Below, piece by piece: positions 31,332-40,442 of a DNA stretch of 64,000 nt (its first letter is position 1; each line of letters starts with the position of its first letter). The DNA lies in contig JADIYW010000016.1 of assembly GCA_016705125.1 (NCBI GenBank), positions 6,406-70,405 of the forward strand, given 5' to 3'. Made by a program: the position numbers and the translations under genes. This DNA is from Bacteroidota bacterium. GTDB taxonomy: Bacteria > Bacteroidota > Bacteroidia > Chitinophagales > JADIYW01. The notes beneath the pieces were generated by a model. That model did no database searches. It worked only from the letters and a program-made list of their open reading frames with translations, and was not told the DNA's origin.

Positions 31332-32855
31332 ATGAAAATCAATAAGTTTTTTTTGATTCTTTTAGCGGCATTTAGTCCCTTCTTGAATCTAAAAGCACAA
31401 CAAGTACCTGTGTCTACACAATTCATTTATAATGGATATTTGTACAATCCGGCTAGAGCTGGACAAAACACACAATATGGATTGGCATTTATTGATTTTA
31501 AAAAGCAATGGACAGCACTTCCTGATGCACCCATTACTGGGATTGCAACATTTGACTCTAGAATAAAGGAGTCTAATGTTGGCTTAGGTGGGTATTTGTT
31601 TACGGACAATACCTCCATTGTTCACGAAATTGGTGGTTCTTTTAGTTATGCTTATCACGTGCCTTTTAATAAGGAGAAAACGCATAATTTGTCAATTGGT
31701 TTATCAACAGGTATTATTCATCAAAGATTTGATTTTACAGAAGCCATTGTAGATGACCCGAATGATCCCACAATTTCAAATGACAACGAGCGTTCGCTTG
31801 CATTTGATTTAAGTGCAGGCGTTGATTATCAATGGAAAGGGCTACATGTTGGTATTGCTGCACCTCAATTGTATAATAATACAGTTAGGTTTAGAGATGC
31901 TGAAAAATCAGATATTACTTTCAAATACAATAGACATCTTTTTGCTTATGCTTCTTATAAGCAAGGTTTGGGAAAGAAAAAGGAAGTTTCATTAGAACCA
32001 TTGGTAGCAGTAAGATGGGTTAAAGGATTGCCAGCACAATTCGATATTGAATTGTTAGCGAATTGGAAAGATATGGTTTGGTTAGGTGGAGGATATCGAT
32101 CAGCAAATTCTTTTGTTAAGGCAGAAGCAGCTGGTTGGAATGTAACAGGTGGTGCAGGAATTAAACAAAGGGTAGGAATTAATTATTCTTTAGAAATGTT
32201 GGCTAATAAGGCTAATAGAAACTCTTTTGGCTATTCTCATGAGGTAAGTATTGCTTATAAAATTGGCAACAGGTACCAAAAGGAATTCAAAAAATTGGAT
32301 GAAACTGCGGATAAAGTGGCTGGATTGGATGCTAAAACTAATCAGTTAGAGAAAGATGCTGAAGAAGCGGCAGCAGATGCACAAGCTACTAAGGAACAAT
32401 TAGAAAAGGGTGCTAATGATTTGACAAACTTATCAAATCAAGTAAAAGATAATAAGGCAGCATTGGACAAAATGCAAACTATTATTAATGAGTATAATTC
32501 AGGTACAGCTGTTAGTTATAAAAAATTGGGTTCAGTTTATTTTAATTTAGATTCTTACGAATTGACTAAGGAAGCAAAAGCTAGTCTTGATGCACTTAAA
32601 AATCCTTTGGATAAGTTTACAAGCAATTCATTTGTATATGTTGTTGGAAACGCTTCTTATGAAGCAAATAATATGTATAATCTTTTATTGGCAACTCAAA
32701 GAGCAGCTTCTGTGAAAAAATATTTGGATAGCATAGGTGTAAATAAAGAAGTGATAATTCTTTCAGCAGGTGAGGAAAGTCCTATTAATGGACAAGCTTC
32801 AGAGGGACAAAAAGCCTTAAATAGGAGAGCAGATATATTAATTTCTGGTGAGTAA
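31332..32855 (+). CDS. PorP/SprF-type T9SS membrane protein fused to an OmpA C-terminal domain
   Basis: I chose ATG 31332 because it gives a standard signal peptide (MKINKFFLILLAAFSPFLNL, cleaved after KAQ). Residues about 22-295 are PorP/SprF: QFIYNGYLYNPARAGQN, IDFKKQWTALPDAPI and RESNVGLGGY-like strands, an outer-membrane barrel. A coiled coil (about 300-375) leads to an OmpA-type peptidoglycan-binding domain (about 385-507) with YFNLDSYELTKEAKASLDAL, LATQRAASVKKYLDSIGV and ALNRRADILI. PorP/SprF proteins anchor or help export T9SS type B cargo; the gene lies about 45 bases after the adhesin, its probable partner. The OmpA tail would tie the barrel to the cell wall. Confidence 0.88.
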   Translation: MKINKFFLILLAAFSPFLNLKAQQVPVSTQFIYNGYLYNPARAGQNTQYGLAFIDFKKQWTALPDAPITGIATFDSRIKESNVGLGGYLFTDNTSIVHEIGGSFSYAYHVPFNKEKTHNLSIGLSTGIIHQRFDFTEAIVDDPNDPTISNDNERSLAFDLSAGVDYQWKGLHVGIAAPQLYNNTVRFRDAEKSDITFKYNRHLFAYASYKQGLGKKKEVSLEPLVAVRWVKGLPAQFDIELLANWKDMVWLGGGYRSANSFVKAEAAGWNVTGGAGIKQRVGINYSLEMLANKANRNSFGYSHEVSIAYKIGNRYQKEFKKLDETADKVAGLDAKTNQLEKDAEEAAADAQATKEQLEKGANDLTNLSNQVKDNKAALDKMQTIINEYNSGTAVSYKKLGSVYFNLDSYELTKEAKASLDALKNPLDKFTSNSFVYVVGNASYEANNMYNLLLATQRAASVKKYLDSIGVNKEVIILSAGEESPINGQASEGQKALNRRADILISGE

Positions 32856-32868
32856 ATAATTTTATATG

Positions 32869-32899
32869 GTGGATTGTATTATTTTTTGATACAATCCAC
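32869..32899 (+). terminator. Hairpin terminator after the PorP-OmpA gene
   Basis: An 11-base perfect inverted repeat, GTGGATTGTAT at 32869-32879 and ATACAATCCAC at 32889-32899, encloses a nine-base T-rich loop and is flanked by A/T-rich arms that can extend the stem. It ends the adhesin-PorP transcript. Confidence 0.65.
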
Positions 32900-32925
32900 T
32901 TATATAAAATTCTTTAAAGGTAACT

Positions 32926-33369
32926 ATGGATAATCGCTTATTAGATGATCAGCTAACAAAAAACGAAGGACTTTTTTTAAGTACTTATTCTAAGGATCAA
33001 ATCAAAATAGCTAGTAAATGGGCCAAATTTTTGAGTATTGTTGGGTTTGTTTTTAGTTTTTCAATGTTTTTTTTAGGGATTTTTTTTGGTAATTTTAATA
33101 GTGGAAAACCAAATTTAGGTTCCACAAATTTGATAGAGAATAATATTGAACAATTTGCCAGTGTTTTCTATTTTATCTTAGGAATTTTGTTGATTTATCC
33201 CTATTTTAAATTGTTTCAATTTGGCAAAAATGGAAAAATTGCATTGGAAAATAATGATCAAAATGCATTAGAAATTAGTTTAAATGGGATGTCTAGTTTT
33301 TTTAAATTTTCTGCTTACATTACAATAATTGTCTTTTTTATTTTTATAGTATTTGGTATGTTCATTTGA
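32926..33369 (+). CDS. Small membrane protein, DUF5362-like
   Basis: A 147-residue protein with a soluble N-terminal 35 residues and three to four membrane helices (FLSIVGFVFSFSMFFLGIFF, FYFILGILLIYPYF, FSAYITIIVFFIFIVFGMFI). The KWAKFLSIVGFV opening and the YPYFKLFQFGKNGKIALENN loop resemble small DUF5362 proteins of Bacteroidota; the match is from memory of the pattern only. Function unknown. It lies downstream of the terminator of the PorP gene. Confidence 0.65.
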   Translation: MDNRLLDDQLTKNEGLFLSTYSKDQIKIASKWAKFLSIVGFVFSFSMFFLGIFFGNFNSGKPNLGSTNLIENNIEQFASVFYFILGILLIYPYFKLFQFGKNGKIALENNDQNALEISLNGMSSFFKFSAYITIIVFFIFIVFGMFI

Positions 33370-33649
33370 TGGCTTTAAGTTTAAAGTTGGCAGCAACTTA
33401 GAAAATTTTTCTTTATTGTTAAAATTCCATCTAATGCACTTCTTTAATTTATTAAATAACCTTTTCAACCATTGAAAATTATAATTTGGACTCTTAAAAT
33501 GGCTTGTTCGTAATCCTTATTTTTAGGTTCAAGTTTTAATTTATGTAATTTAGTTTTCCTTTTAAATAGATTAAACATAGCTTAATTTCTAATATTTCGA
33601 AATTTGTATTTTTTTCTCTTCCTTTACATTAAATATTTAAAAGAAAAAG

Positions 33650-34318
33650 ATGAAAAAAATCACTTTCGTGTTATTTTTATTAATTAGTTCAACCTCCTTT
33701 GGTCAGGGTTTAATTGTAAAAGCAGGCGTGAATTTGGCAACTACTACCACTAAAATAGGTGGTGAAAAAGTTGATGTAGATGGCGATAAAAATTTAGTAC
33801 CTGGAACGCATATTGGAATGACTTACCAAATTATGGTTAAAAAGGGTTTTTTTATAGAGCCTGGTCTTTTATATAATTTAAAGGGAAATAAGTTTAGCGA
33901 AAAAGAAGACGGAGATTATTTTAAAGAAATAACTAGAATTAATTATTTGGAAGTGCCTTTAAATTTTGGATATAAATACAATTTTGAGAATAAAGATATG
34001 GCAATATTTGGTTTTGCAGGTCCTTATTTCGCTATAGCATTTGGAGGGAAAAGCATTGAGAAAGTAAAAATTGATGGCGAAAAAGATAAAAACAAAGAGA
34101 AATTAAATTTTGGAAGTAAAGATTTGAGCATATTAGATGGTGGAATAAATATTGGAGCTGGTTTTGAAATTAAGAAATTTAAACTTGCTTTACAGTATGG
34201 CATTGGTTTATCTAATATCATCGGTAGGGATGTAAGAGGCGAAGGGGATTTAAAGTTAAAACAAAGCAATAGAGTAATTGGAATTATGGTAGGTTACAGA
34301 ATTGGCGAAGATAAATAG
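33650..34318 (+). CDS. PorT-family outer-membrane beta-barrel protein
   Basis: Signal peptide MKKITFVLFLLISSTSFGQG, then eight-stranded-barrel style repeats: GLIVKAGVNLATTT, TYQIMVKKGFFIEPGLLYNL, INYLEVPLNFGYKYNFE, FGFAGPYFAIAFGGK, and a final VIGIMVGYRIGE. This is the common small OMP_b-brl_2 barrel; length 222 is typical. Function unknown for most members. The 280 bases upstream hold no gene I can support. Confidence 0.82.
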   Translation: MKKITFVLFLLISSTSFGQGLIVKAGVNLATTTTKIGGEKVDVDGDKNLVPGTHIGMTYQIMVKKGFFIEPGLLYNLKGNKFSEKEDGDYFKEITRINYLEVPLNFGYKYNFENKDMAIFGFAGPYFAIAFGGKSIEKVKIDGEKDKNKEKLNFGSKDLSILDGGINIGAGFEIKKFKLALQYGIGLSNIIGRDVRGEGDLKLKQSNRVIGIMVGYRIGEDK

Positions 34319-34450
34319 TTGTAGAATTGTTGATTTAAATAAAATGATGGCTTTCATTTGTAAGCTAATTTTCACATCTTCATCATTTCCAAATTTTGAA
34401 ATAATAGCCTTTTAACTATTTCTTTTTCAAAAAAAAAGAACTTCCTATAA

Positions 34451-35263
34451 TTATCTAAATTTCAAATGAACTACTTGAGCACTTTTAAAAAAGTCACCTC
34501 CATTCATTAATATTTGTGTAATCCACTTATAAGAAAATCTTCTTTTTATGCCTTTAAAAATAGGTTCTGCTTTGACGATTGTAATGTGTTTCGACCATTT
34601 TTCTAGTTTTGAAATATCGGTTATTCCCCATTGTATTGGTGCATTTTGTATGCCTGATTGGCGTATTCTTTGACTAATCACAATTTTCACAAATGGGGAA
34701 CAGGCGTCGAAAATGATTTCTGCTTTTGGCAATTTTTCGCTAATTGTAACAAGAAATATTTTAACATCTTCTTCTTTAAAATAAGGCAATACGCCAGCAA
34801 TTTGTATGAATAAACCACCAGAAATATCGCCTAAATCAGCTATCCATGTATAATCAAGCATTGATTTGGTTATATAGGTTACACGTGATGGTGGAGGTAA
34901 AAGTTTTTGTCTTAATTCCATCGATTCAGGTAAATCCAAGTCAAACCAAATTACTTTTCCATTGTCTACTCGATAAAATGTTGTGTCTAATCCAGCTCCA
35001 ATACTTAATACTTTTCCATTAGGATGCGATTCCAAAAATGTTCGGATAGCATCATCAAATTTTTTGGCTCGAATAGCTAAACCCAAAATTCCAATTTCTT
35101 GGATATTGCGTTTAAAATTATGTTTGTCGTAATCTATTGAATCAGAAAGTTCTATAGCCTTAGTGTCCATTAAAATAGGATTTTTCTTTTTGCTTATTTC
35201 AGCTCTTGCAATTAAAGGCAACAGCATTGTTTGTGGCACTTTGGTTAGTTTGGCTTTTATCAT
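34451..35263 (-). CDS. LCM-type class I SAM-dependent methyltransferase
   Basis: A 270-residue methyltransferase of the leucine carboxyl methyltransferase/polyketide O-methyltransferase family. The SAM site is KVLSIGAGLDTTFYRVD near residues 90-106, followed by the acidic VIWFDLDLPESMELRQKLL and the GGLFIQIAGVLPYFKEEDV motif IV/V region. Related small-molecule O-methyltransferases act on acids or polyketides; the substrate here is unknown. It is transcribed with, or just after, the penicillin acylase gene (60-base gap). Confidence 0.82.
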   Translation of the reverse strand: MIKAKLTKVPQTMLLPLIARAEISKKKNPILMDTKAIELSDSIDYDKHNFKRNIQEIGILGLAIRAKKFDDAIRTFLESHPNGKVLSIGAGLDTTFYRVDNGKVIWFDLDLPESMELRQKLLPPPSRVTYITKSMLDYTWIADLGDISGGLFIQIAGVLPYFKEEDVKIFLVTISEKLPKAEIIFDACSPFVKIVISQRIRQSGIQNAPIQWGITDISKLEKWSKHITIVKAEPIFKGIKRRFSYKWITQILMNGGDFFKSAQVVHLKFR

Positions 35264-35322
35264 TTTTTTAGTATATTTTATTTTCTATAAAAAATAGCAT
35301 GCAATTAATTTGTTTTTTGATT

Positions 35323-37407
35323 CTATTTTGGATGATAATTGGAAGCTATATTTGCAAGAACCCATGTTTTTGATAATGATTCTTCTTTGGTTTTGTGTGC
35401 CACATATAAATCCATTTGGTCGTCATAATGTTTATTGCCAATTTTGTTTGATTGTCCATAAGCTGTAACTGTTTGTAATTCAACTGTGTCTTTTCCAAAT
35501 TTAACCAACATAATATACGAATCACCTACATCAGATTTAAATCTCCCATTTTCATGCTCCACACAAGCAGTGGCTGCTACAACATCATTTATACCGCCTA
35601 CGGGAAGCTCTTTTTTGCCACGCACTAATTTTTGAAGGTCTCCTAATTTTACATGTATAGTCCCAAAGTGTTTTTTAAGGTGCTTCTGCGCATATTCTAC
35701 TGATTTAATGTATTGCTCCATTGGTAGTTTTACTTCCCAATAGGGCAATTTCCCTTCTTCTATAAGATATTTAGCAAGATCATATTCTACCAAAGAAGCT
35801 ACCGCAGCGCCTTCACTATTAATGTCTGAATTTCTATCCCATTTTTGGAGGATTTCTAAAATATCTTTAACTTTTGGGTATTTTTCTTTGTCTAAATGGA
35901 AAAAGTCTTCAAGATTGGAAATAGCAAAATTATATGCAGGAGTGGCTATTTTTTGATCATATTTTATCCTTAAAAAATCTTCGTACGAGATGGTGTCTAA
36001 TTTAGAAAATAAATCGCTTATTCTGTGCCCACGATTTGTCATATACCTAAAATATTTTAGATTTTTATTTATTGAATTAGGATCAATGTTTTCGGACTCG
36101 GCAGTTGCAACAAACGGGGTATTATTCGAATTGAATACATAACCACATTTTGGGTTTTCAATTTTTAGCATACTATCAAATGGTAAAAAAACTGGCTTCC
36201 ATAAAGTTTTACTTGTATTGCCTGGCAAAACTCCCCACCAATCATAATCACTATTTCTTTCAGGAAATAAACCATTATCAGTGTAAAATATATTTTTCTC
36301 TTTATCAGCATAAATGAAATTTAATCCCGTTACACCCTGAAACCTTAAAGCGTCTTTAAATTCACTTAAATTTTTTGCCTTATTCATTTTATACCATTGT
36401 TCAGCGGCTTTTATATTCATATTTGCCAAAATACGCATACTATAAAAATCCTTTTTTACCTTTAAAGTTGGTCCATAAACACTTAAATAATACTTTTTTG
36501 TATAAGGAATTTTGAAAATCCAAAATTTGACTTTCATCTTTACTTTCCTTTCTTCTAGTTTTAGCCATTTGCCATCAAATTTATATGTAAGCTTTTTATC
36601 GGGATGCATTTCTAATTTATAAACATCAGAATAATCTGCAAATGAAACGGTATGCGCCCATCCAAGATTTTCATTTACACCATGAAAAATAGTGGCACCA
36701 CCAGGAAAAGTGCCTCCAATTATATTCCAGCCTTCTTCCGAACATAAATGTGCCTCGTACCACGAAAAAGGACCGGCAAGAGGTTGGTGCGAGTTAATAG
36801 CAAGGTAGGTTTTTCCATCTGTTGTTTTTTTTCCAGAAACGGCAATTCCATTTGATCCTTTTTGTTGGGTTAAAAAGGGTTGATCCATTTTTTTCTCCGA
36901 TAATCTTATAATATCAAAATGTATATTCGTCATTAATGCCATGCCCATTACAAATCCTTGAATCATATCTTTTTCATGTATTGGAAAAAGTCCTTTCAGT
37001 AGAACTTCTTTTGGATGTAATGCTGCATATCTATTAGCACCTTTACAATATGCGGCTAATATGCCTTTGAACTTAGGAGAAAATGCCGTATCGTATTGTT
37101 GTTCAACTACTTCTTTAGATTGAATAAATGCAAAAATAAAGTCCATCATTGCGCCATCTTCCCCATTTACTTCTGCTGCTCTGCACCTGCCCGCCAATAA
37201 ATTTTGTTGCATCGACTCAAAATCATCTTCTGCTGTTGCCCAAGCCAAACCATAAGCTACTTCTTCATCTGTTTTTCCATAAATATGAGGCACTCCATAC
37301 TTGTCTCTTATTATATTAATATTGTTTACGTTAATTTCTATGGCATTTATTGCGTTAGAAGTAAATAATAATAAAATAAGGCAAATCCTTTTTATAAATA
37401 ATTTCAT
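35323..37407 (-). CDS. Penicillin acylase family (Ntn-hydrolase) enzyme
   Basis: The start is taken at 37407 (MKLFIKRICLILLLFTSNAI), a clear signal peptide; earlier in-frame starts only add a charged extension. The A-chain begins NINIIRDKYGVPHIYGKTDE with YGLAWATAEDDFESMQQNLL. The autocatalytic cleavage site is G184-S185-N186 in QQKGSNGIAVSG, where Ser185 becomes the B-chain nucleophile. The B-chain shows AINSHQPLAGPFSWYEAHL and GATIFHGVNENLGWAHTV. About 695 residues, the normal length. It hydrolyses amide bonds of acylated substrates in the periplasm; candidates are acyl-homoserine lactones or beta-lactams, and the substrate is undecided. Confidence 0.87.
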   Translation of the reverse strand: MKLFIKRICLILLLFTSNAINAIEINVNNINIIRDKYGVPHIYGKTDEEVAYGLAWATAEDDFESMQQNLLAGRCRAAEVNGEDGAMMDFIFAFIQSKEVVEQQYDTAFSPKFKGILAAYCKGANRYAALHPKEVLLKGLFPIHEKDMIQGFVMGMALMTNIHFDIIRLSEKKMDQPFLTQQKGSNGIAVSGKKTTDGKTYLAINSHQPLAGPFSWYEAHLCSEEGWNIIGGTFPGGATIFHGVNENLGWAHTVSFADYSDVYKLEMHPDKKLTYKFDGKWLKLEERKVKMKVKFWIFKIPYTKKYYLSVYGPTLKVKKDFYSMRILANMNIKAAEQWYKMNKAKNLSEFKDALRFQGVTGLNFIYADKEKNIFYTDNGLFPERNSDYDWWGVLPGNTSKTLWKPVFLPFDSMLKIENPKCGYVFNSNNTPFVATAESENIDPNSINKNLKYFRYMTNRGHRISDLFSKLDTISYEDFLRIKYDQKIATPAYNFAISNLEDFFHLDKEKYPKVKDILEILQKWDRNSDINSEGAAVASLVEYDLAKYLIEEGKLPYWEVKLPMEQYIKSVEYAQKHLKKHFGTIHVKLGDLQKLVRGKKELPVGGINDVVAATACVEHENGRFKSDVGDSYIMLVKFGKDTVELQTVTAYGQSNKIGNKHYDDQMDLYVAHKTKEESLSKTWVLANIASNYHPK

Positions 37408-37519
37408 TGGTCGCATTTTTTCGATACTAAATATACTTTTCTTTTTAAATAAAGTGCACAATATATATTAGGAATTAATTTTTGTTGCATAAAACAGTAT
37501 TTTCGCACAAAAAAAATAT

Positions 37520-39328
37520 ATGTTTATACTGGTTATGAATTGCGGAAGCTCTTCAATTAAAGCAGATATTATTGATACTGGACTATCGAAATCGGTTTTA
37601 GCTTTAGACGTTGAAAAAATTTCTTCAATTCCAATTGCAACGATTAATAATATTCCATTCGAAATTCAATCTGAGTCGTCATTTGATAATATTTTGGATA
37701 TCGTTTTTGAAAAATTAAAATCAACGTTAGATGGGATTAAATTGGAAGGAATTGCCCATAGAGTTGTACATGGTGGTGATTTTTTTACGCATCCTACAAA
37801 GGTAAATGAGCAGGTAATTGATGCTATTCAAAAATTGGCTAGGCTTGCCCCATTGCATAATCCGATTAATTTAAAAGGAATTCTTAGTGCACAAAAGCAT
37901 TTTCCCGAACTTGAAAATGTGGCTGTTTTCGATACTGCTTTTCATCAAACGCTTCCGTCGAGGGCAAAAACATATGCAATAGATCAAAAAATTGCTTTAA
38001 AACATGGGTTAAAAAGATATGGATTCCATGGCACAAGCCATGAATATGTAGTGCACAAAGCAGCAGAATATCTAAAAGCAGACTTGAAAAATTTGCGCAT
38101 TATTTCGTGCCACCTTGGAAATGGGTGCAGTATAGCAGCTGTTGAGTTTGGCAAGTCAGTAGAAACCACTATGGGGCTTTCACCAATTGAAGGTTTGGTT
38201 ATGGGTACACGTTCTGGCGATTTGGATCCTGGTTTGATTCTATTTTTACAAAAAAATGAAAATTGGACAATTGATGAATTGGATACTTTTTTGAATAAAA
38301 AATGCGGATTATTAGGTCTTAGTGGCAAAACAAATGATATGCGCGAAATAATTGATGCCGCAACAGCAGGAGATGAACCTGCTCAATTGGCCTTAGCCGT
38401 ATTTTGCCATCGATTAAAAAAATATATTGGTGCTTACGCAGCTGTAATGGGTGGAGTAGATGCTGTTATTTTTACTGGAGGAATAGGCGAAAATAGTCCT
38501 TTGATTAGACGAAGGGTTTGCCAAAGACTCGATTTTATCGGAATTGTTTCGGATGATATGAAAAATGAAAATAGAACTTGGAAAGAAAACGGAGCAATTC
38601 TTGATTTTACTGATGAAATGGGGCGAGCTAAATTGCTGGCAATAAAAACAGATGAGGAACTTGCCATTGCAATGCATGCCGAAAAAATATTTCAAGGCTT
38701 AGATAAAGTGAATACCATACCCAAAATTCCTATGGCTGTTTCTGCCCGACATGTTCACCTTAATAGAGAAACATTAGATTTGCTTTTTGGTAAAGATTAT
38801 GAATTAACTATTTATAAACCACTTTCGCAACCTGGTCAATTTGCTGCAAATGAGACAGTTACTATTGTTGGGCCAAAAAATAAATATGAAAATGTAAGAA
38901 TTCTTGGGCCTATTAGACCGAAAAATCAAATTGAAATATCCAAGACGGATGAGTTTTTTCTTGGAATTGATGCGCCAATACGAGATTCAGGAAATGTAGA
39001 TGGTTCAGCTCCTGGCACCATCATTGGTCCAAAAGGAACTGTACATCTAAAAGAAGGTTTTATTTGTGCTTGGCGACATATACATATGAGTCCAGATGAT
39101 GCAATTAGCTTTGGTGTGAAAGATAAAGATATGGTAGAGGTGGAGATTGATGACCCTGAACGGCCATTGGTTTTTAGAAATGTATTGATAAGAGTTTCGG
39201 ATAAATTTAAGCTCGAAATGCATATTGATACTGATGAGGCAAATGCAGCAGAGGTAAAGACAGGAGAAGAGGGGGCCTTAAATAATTGTGATAAACAAAT
39301 CAGAATAACAACTAAATTATTAGTTTAA
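37520..39328 (+). CDS. ackA-pduL: Acetate kinase fused to a PduL-type phosphotransacylase
   Basis: Residues 1-392 are acetate kinase: N-terminal VMNCGSSSIKADI, GIAHRVVHGGDFFTHP, AVFDTAFHQTLP, KRYGFHGTSHEYV, GLVMGTRSGDLDPG and IFTGGIGENSP. After a short linker, residues 405-602 are a phosphotransacylase of the PduL type, with the two zinc-ligand His motifs SARHVHL (His411, His413) and WRHIHMS (His520, His522), plus GPKNKYENVRILGPIRPKNQ. One chain would convert acetyl-CoA to acetyl phosphate and then to acetate plus ATP, or the reverse. No bacterial microcompartment shell genes are nearby, so a housekeeping role is likelier than a BMC role. The gene stands alone, with terminator sequence after it. 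Confidence 0.9.
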   Translation: MFILVMNCGSSSIKADIIDTGLSKSVLALDVEKISSIPIATINNIPFEIQSESSFDNILDIVFEKLKSTLDGIKLEGIAHRVVHGGDFFTHPTKVNEQVIDAIQKLARLAPLHNPINLKGILSAQKHFPELENVAVFDTAFHQTLPSRAKTYAIDQKIALKHGLKRYGFHGTSHEYVVHKAAEYLKADLKNLRIISCHLGNGCSIAAVEFGKSVETTMGLSPIEGLVMGTRSGDLDPGLILFLQKNENWTIDELDTFLNKKCGLLGLSGKTNDMREIIDAATAGDEPAQLALAVFCHRLKKYIGAYAAVMGGVDAVIFTGGIGENSPLIRRRVCQRLDFIGIVSDDMKNENRTWKENGAILDFTDEMGRAKLLAIKTDEELAIAMHAEKIFQGLDKVNTIPKIPMAVSARHVHLNRETLDLLFGKDYELTIYKPLSQPGQFAANETVTIVGPKNKYENVRILGPIRPKNQIEISKTDEFFLGIDAPIRDSGNVDGSAPGTIIGPKGTVHLKEGFICAWRHIHMSPDDAISFGVKDKDMVEVEIDDPERPLVFRNVLIRVSDKFKLEMHIDTDEANAAEVKTGEEGALNNCDKQIRITTKLLV

Positions 39329-39380
39329 TTAAGTACTATAATTGAATGACTTACAATTGATTATATATCTTATGTTAAAT

Positions 39381-39413
39381 AAAAAAGGCAAGATTTTAAT
39401 GCTTGCCTTTTTT
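39381..39413. terminator. Strong bidirectional terminator
   Basis: AAAAAAGGCAAG at 39381-39392 pairs with CTTGCCTTTTTT at 39402-39413 over a nine-base loop. A-tract and T-tract on the two sides serve both the AckA-PduL gene and the convergent aqpZ gene. Confidence 0.88.
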
Positions 39414-39435
39414 ATTTTATTTTAATTCTTAAGAA

Positions 39436-40128
39436 CTAGTCATTATCACTACAAAGCAATAATTTGTGGATTGTTCCACCAATAATTGCGCCTACAATTG
39501 GAGCTACCCAAAATAACCAAACTTGCGAAATTGCCCATCCACCTGCAAAAACAGCAACACCTAAGCTTCTAGCCGGATTTACCGATGTATTAGTAACAGG
39601 GATACTAATTAAATGAATCAATGTAAGACAAAGTCCGATTGCAATTGGTGCAAAGCCTGCTGGTGCTTTTTTGTCGGTTGAACCTAAGATAACCAATAAA
39701 AACATTGCAGTTAATACCACTTCGGTAATCAAACAAGCCATCATTGAATAGCCTCCTGGCGAATGCTCACCATAGCCATTTGAAGCGAAACCACCATCAA
39801 GGCTAAAATCCGCATTTCCTGAAGCAATCAAAAATAAAACACCTCCAGCTGCAATACCACCAATTACCTGTGCCATAATATAGCCTGGCAGATCTTTCAT
39901 TGAAAATTTTCCACCTGCCCAAAGTCCAAAGGACACAGCAGGGTTAAAATGACCACCAGAAATATGACCTACCGTATAAGCCATTGTTAATACTGTAAGG
40001 CCAAATGCAAGCGATACGCCTAAGAAACCAATCCCAGCATCTGGGAAATTACAAGCTAGTACTGCGCTTCCGCAACCACCAAGTACTAACCAAAATGTGC
40101 CAAAAAATTCAGCTGCTAATTTTTTCAT
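39436..40128 (-). CDS. aqpZ: Aquaporin Z-type water channel
   Basis: The start is placed at 40128 (MKKLAAEFFGTFWLVLGGCG), the universal AqpZ opening. Both pore motifs are intact: HFNPAVS in the first half and SVNPARS in the second, with six membrane helices. It is an inner-membrane tetrameric channel for water. The wide-pore glycerol signature (an Asp following the second NPA) is not seen (NPARS), so water rather than glycerol is expected. Monocistronic. Confidence 0.92.
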   Translation of the reverse strand: MKKLAAEFFGTFWLVLGGCGSAVLACNFPDAGIGFLGVSLAFGLTVLTMAYTVGHISGGHFNPAVSFGLWAGGKFSMKDLPGYIMAQVIGGIAAGGVLFLIASGNADFSLDGGFASNGYGEHSPGGYSMMACLITEVVLTAMFLLVILGSTDKKAPAGFAPIAIGLCLTLIHLISIPVTNTSVNPARSLGVAVFAGGWAISQVWLFWVAPIVGAIIGGTIHKLLLCSDND

Positions 40129-40200
40129 AATTTTTAATTTTTTGTTAAATATTATCCAATATAGTGCCAAATATTAATAAATGTTAAATAAGTTACCCAC

Positions 40201-40440
40201 AAAAATACAAATATGGGAGAGAGGACAGTTCGCATTGGGGATGACCATGGTCCACTGATTAGTTATTGGTTATTAGCTATTAGATGTCGAAAGTGGAGAA
40301 GTTGACGGTTCAATGCAACTTTTTTTAACTCTTCAATTCATTAGCTAATTATCTCATTAATTAATTATTTAATTCTCCTTTCTTTCTTGATTCTAAAAAT
40401 CTTGTATCCATTCAACATTAAACATTTAGCATTCAACATT
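40201..40440. repeat. Intergenic tract of short tandem words
   Basis: The 270-base gap between aqpZ and the DUF1572 gene contains iterated short words: GATTAGTTATTGGTTATTAGCTATTAGATG near 40256-40284, CATTAGCTAATTATCTCATTAATTAATTAT near 40328-40360, and TTCAACATTAAACATTTAGCATTCAACATT near 40411-40440. No gene is seen. Similar tracts occur near 47390 and 49190. Confidence 0.55.
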
Positions 40441-40442
40441 AT

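Noticed and set aside
37520..39328. Microcompartment locus because of the PduL domain
   Set aside because: No shell (BMC-H/P/T), aldehyde dehydrogenase or signature enzyme genes are nearby.
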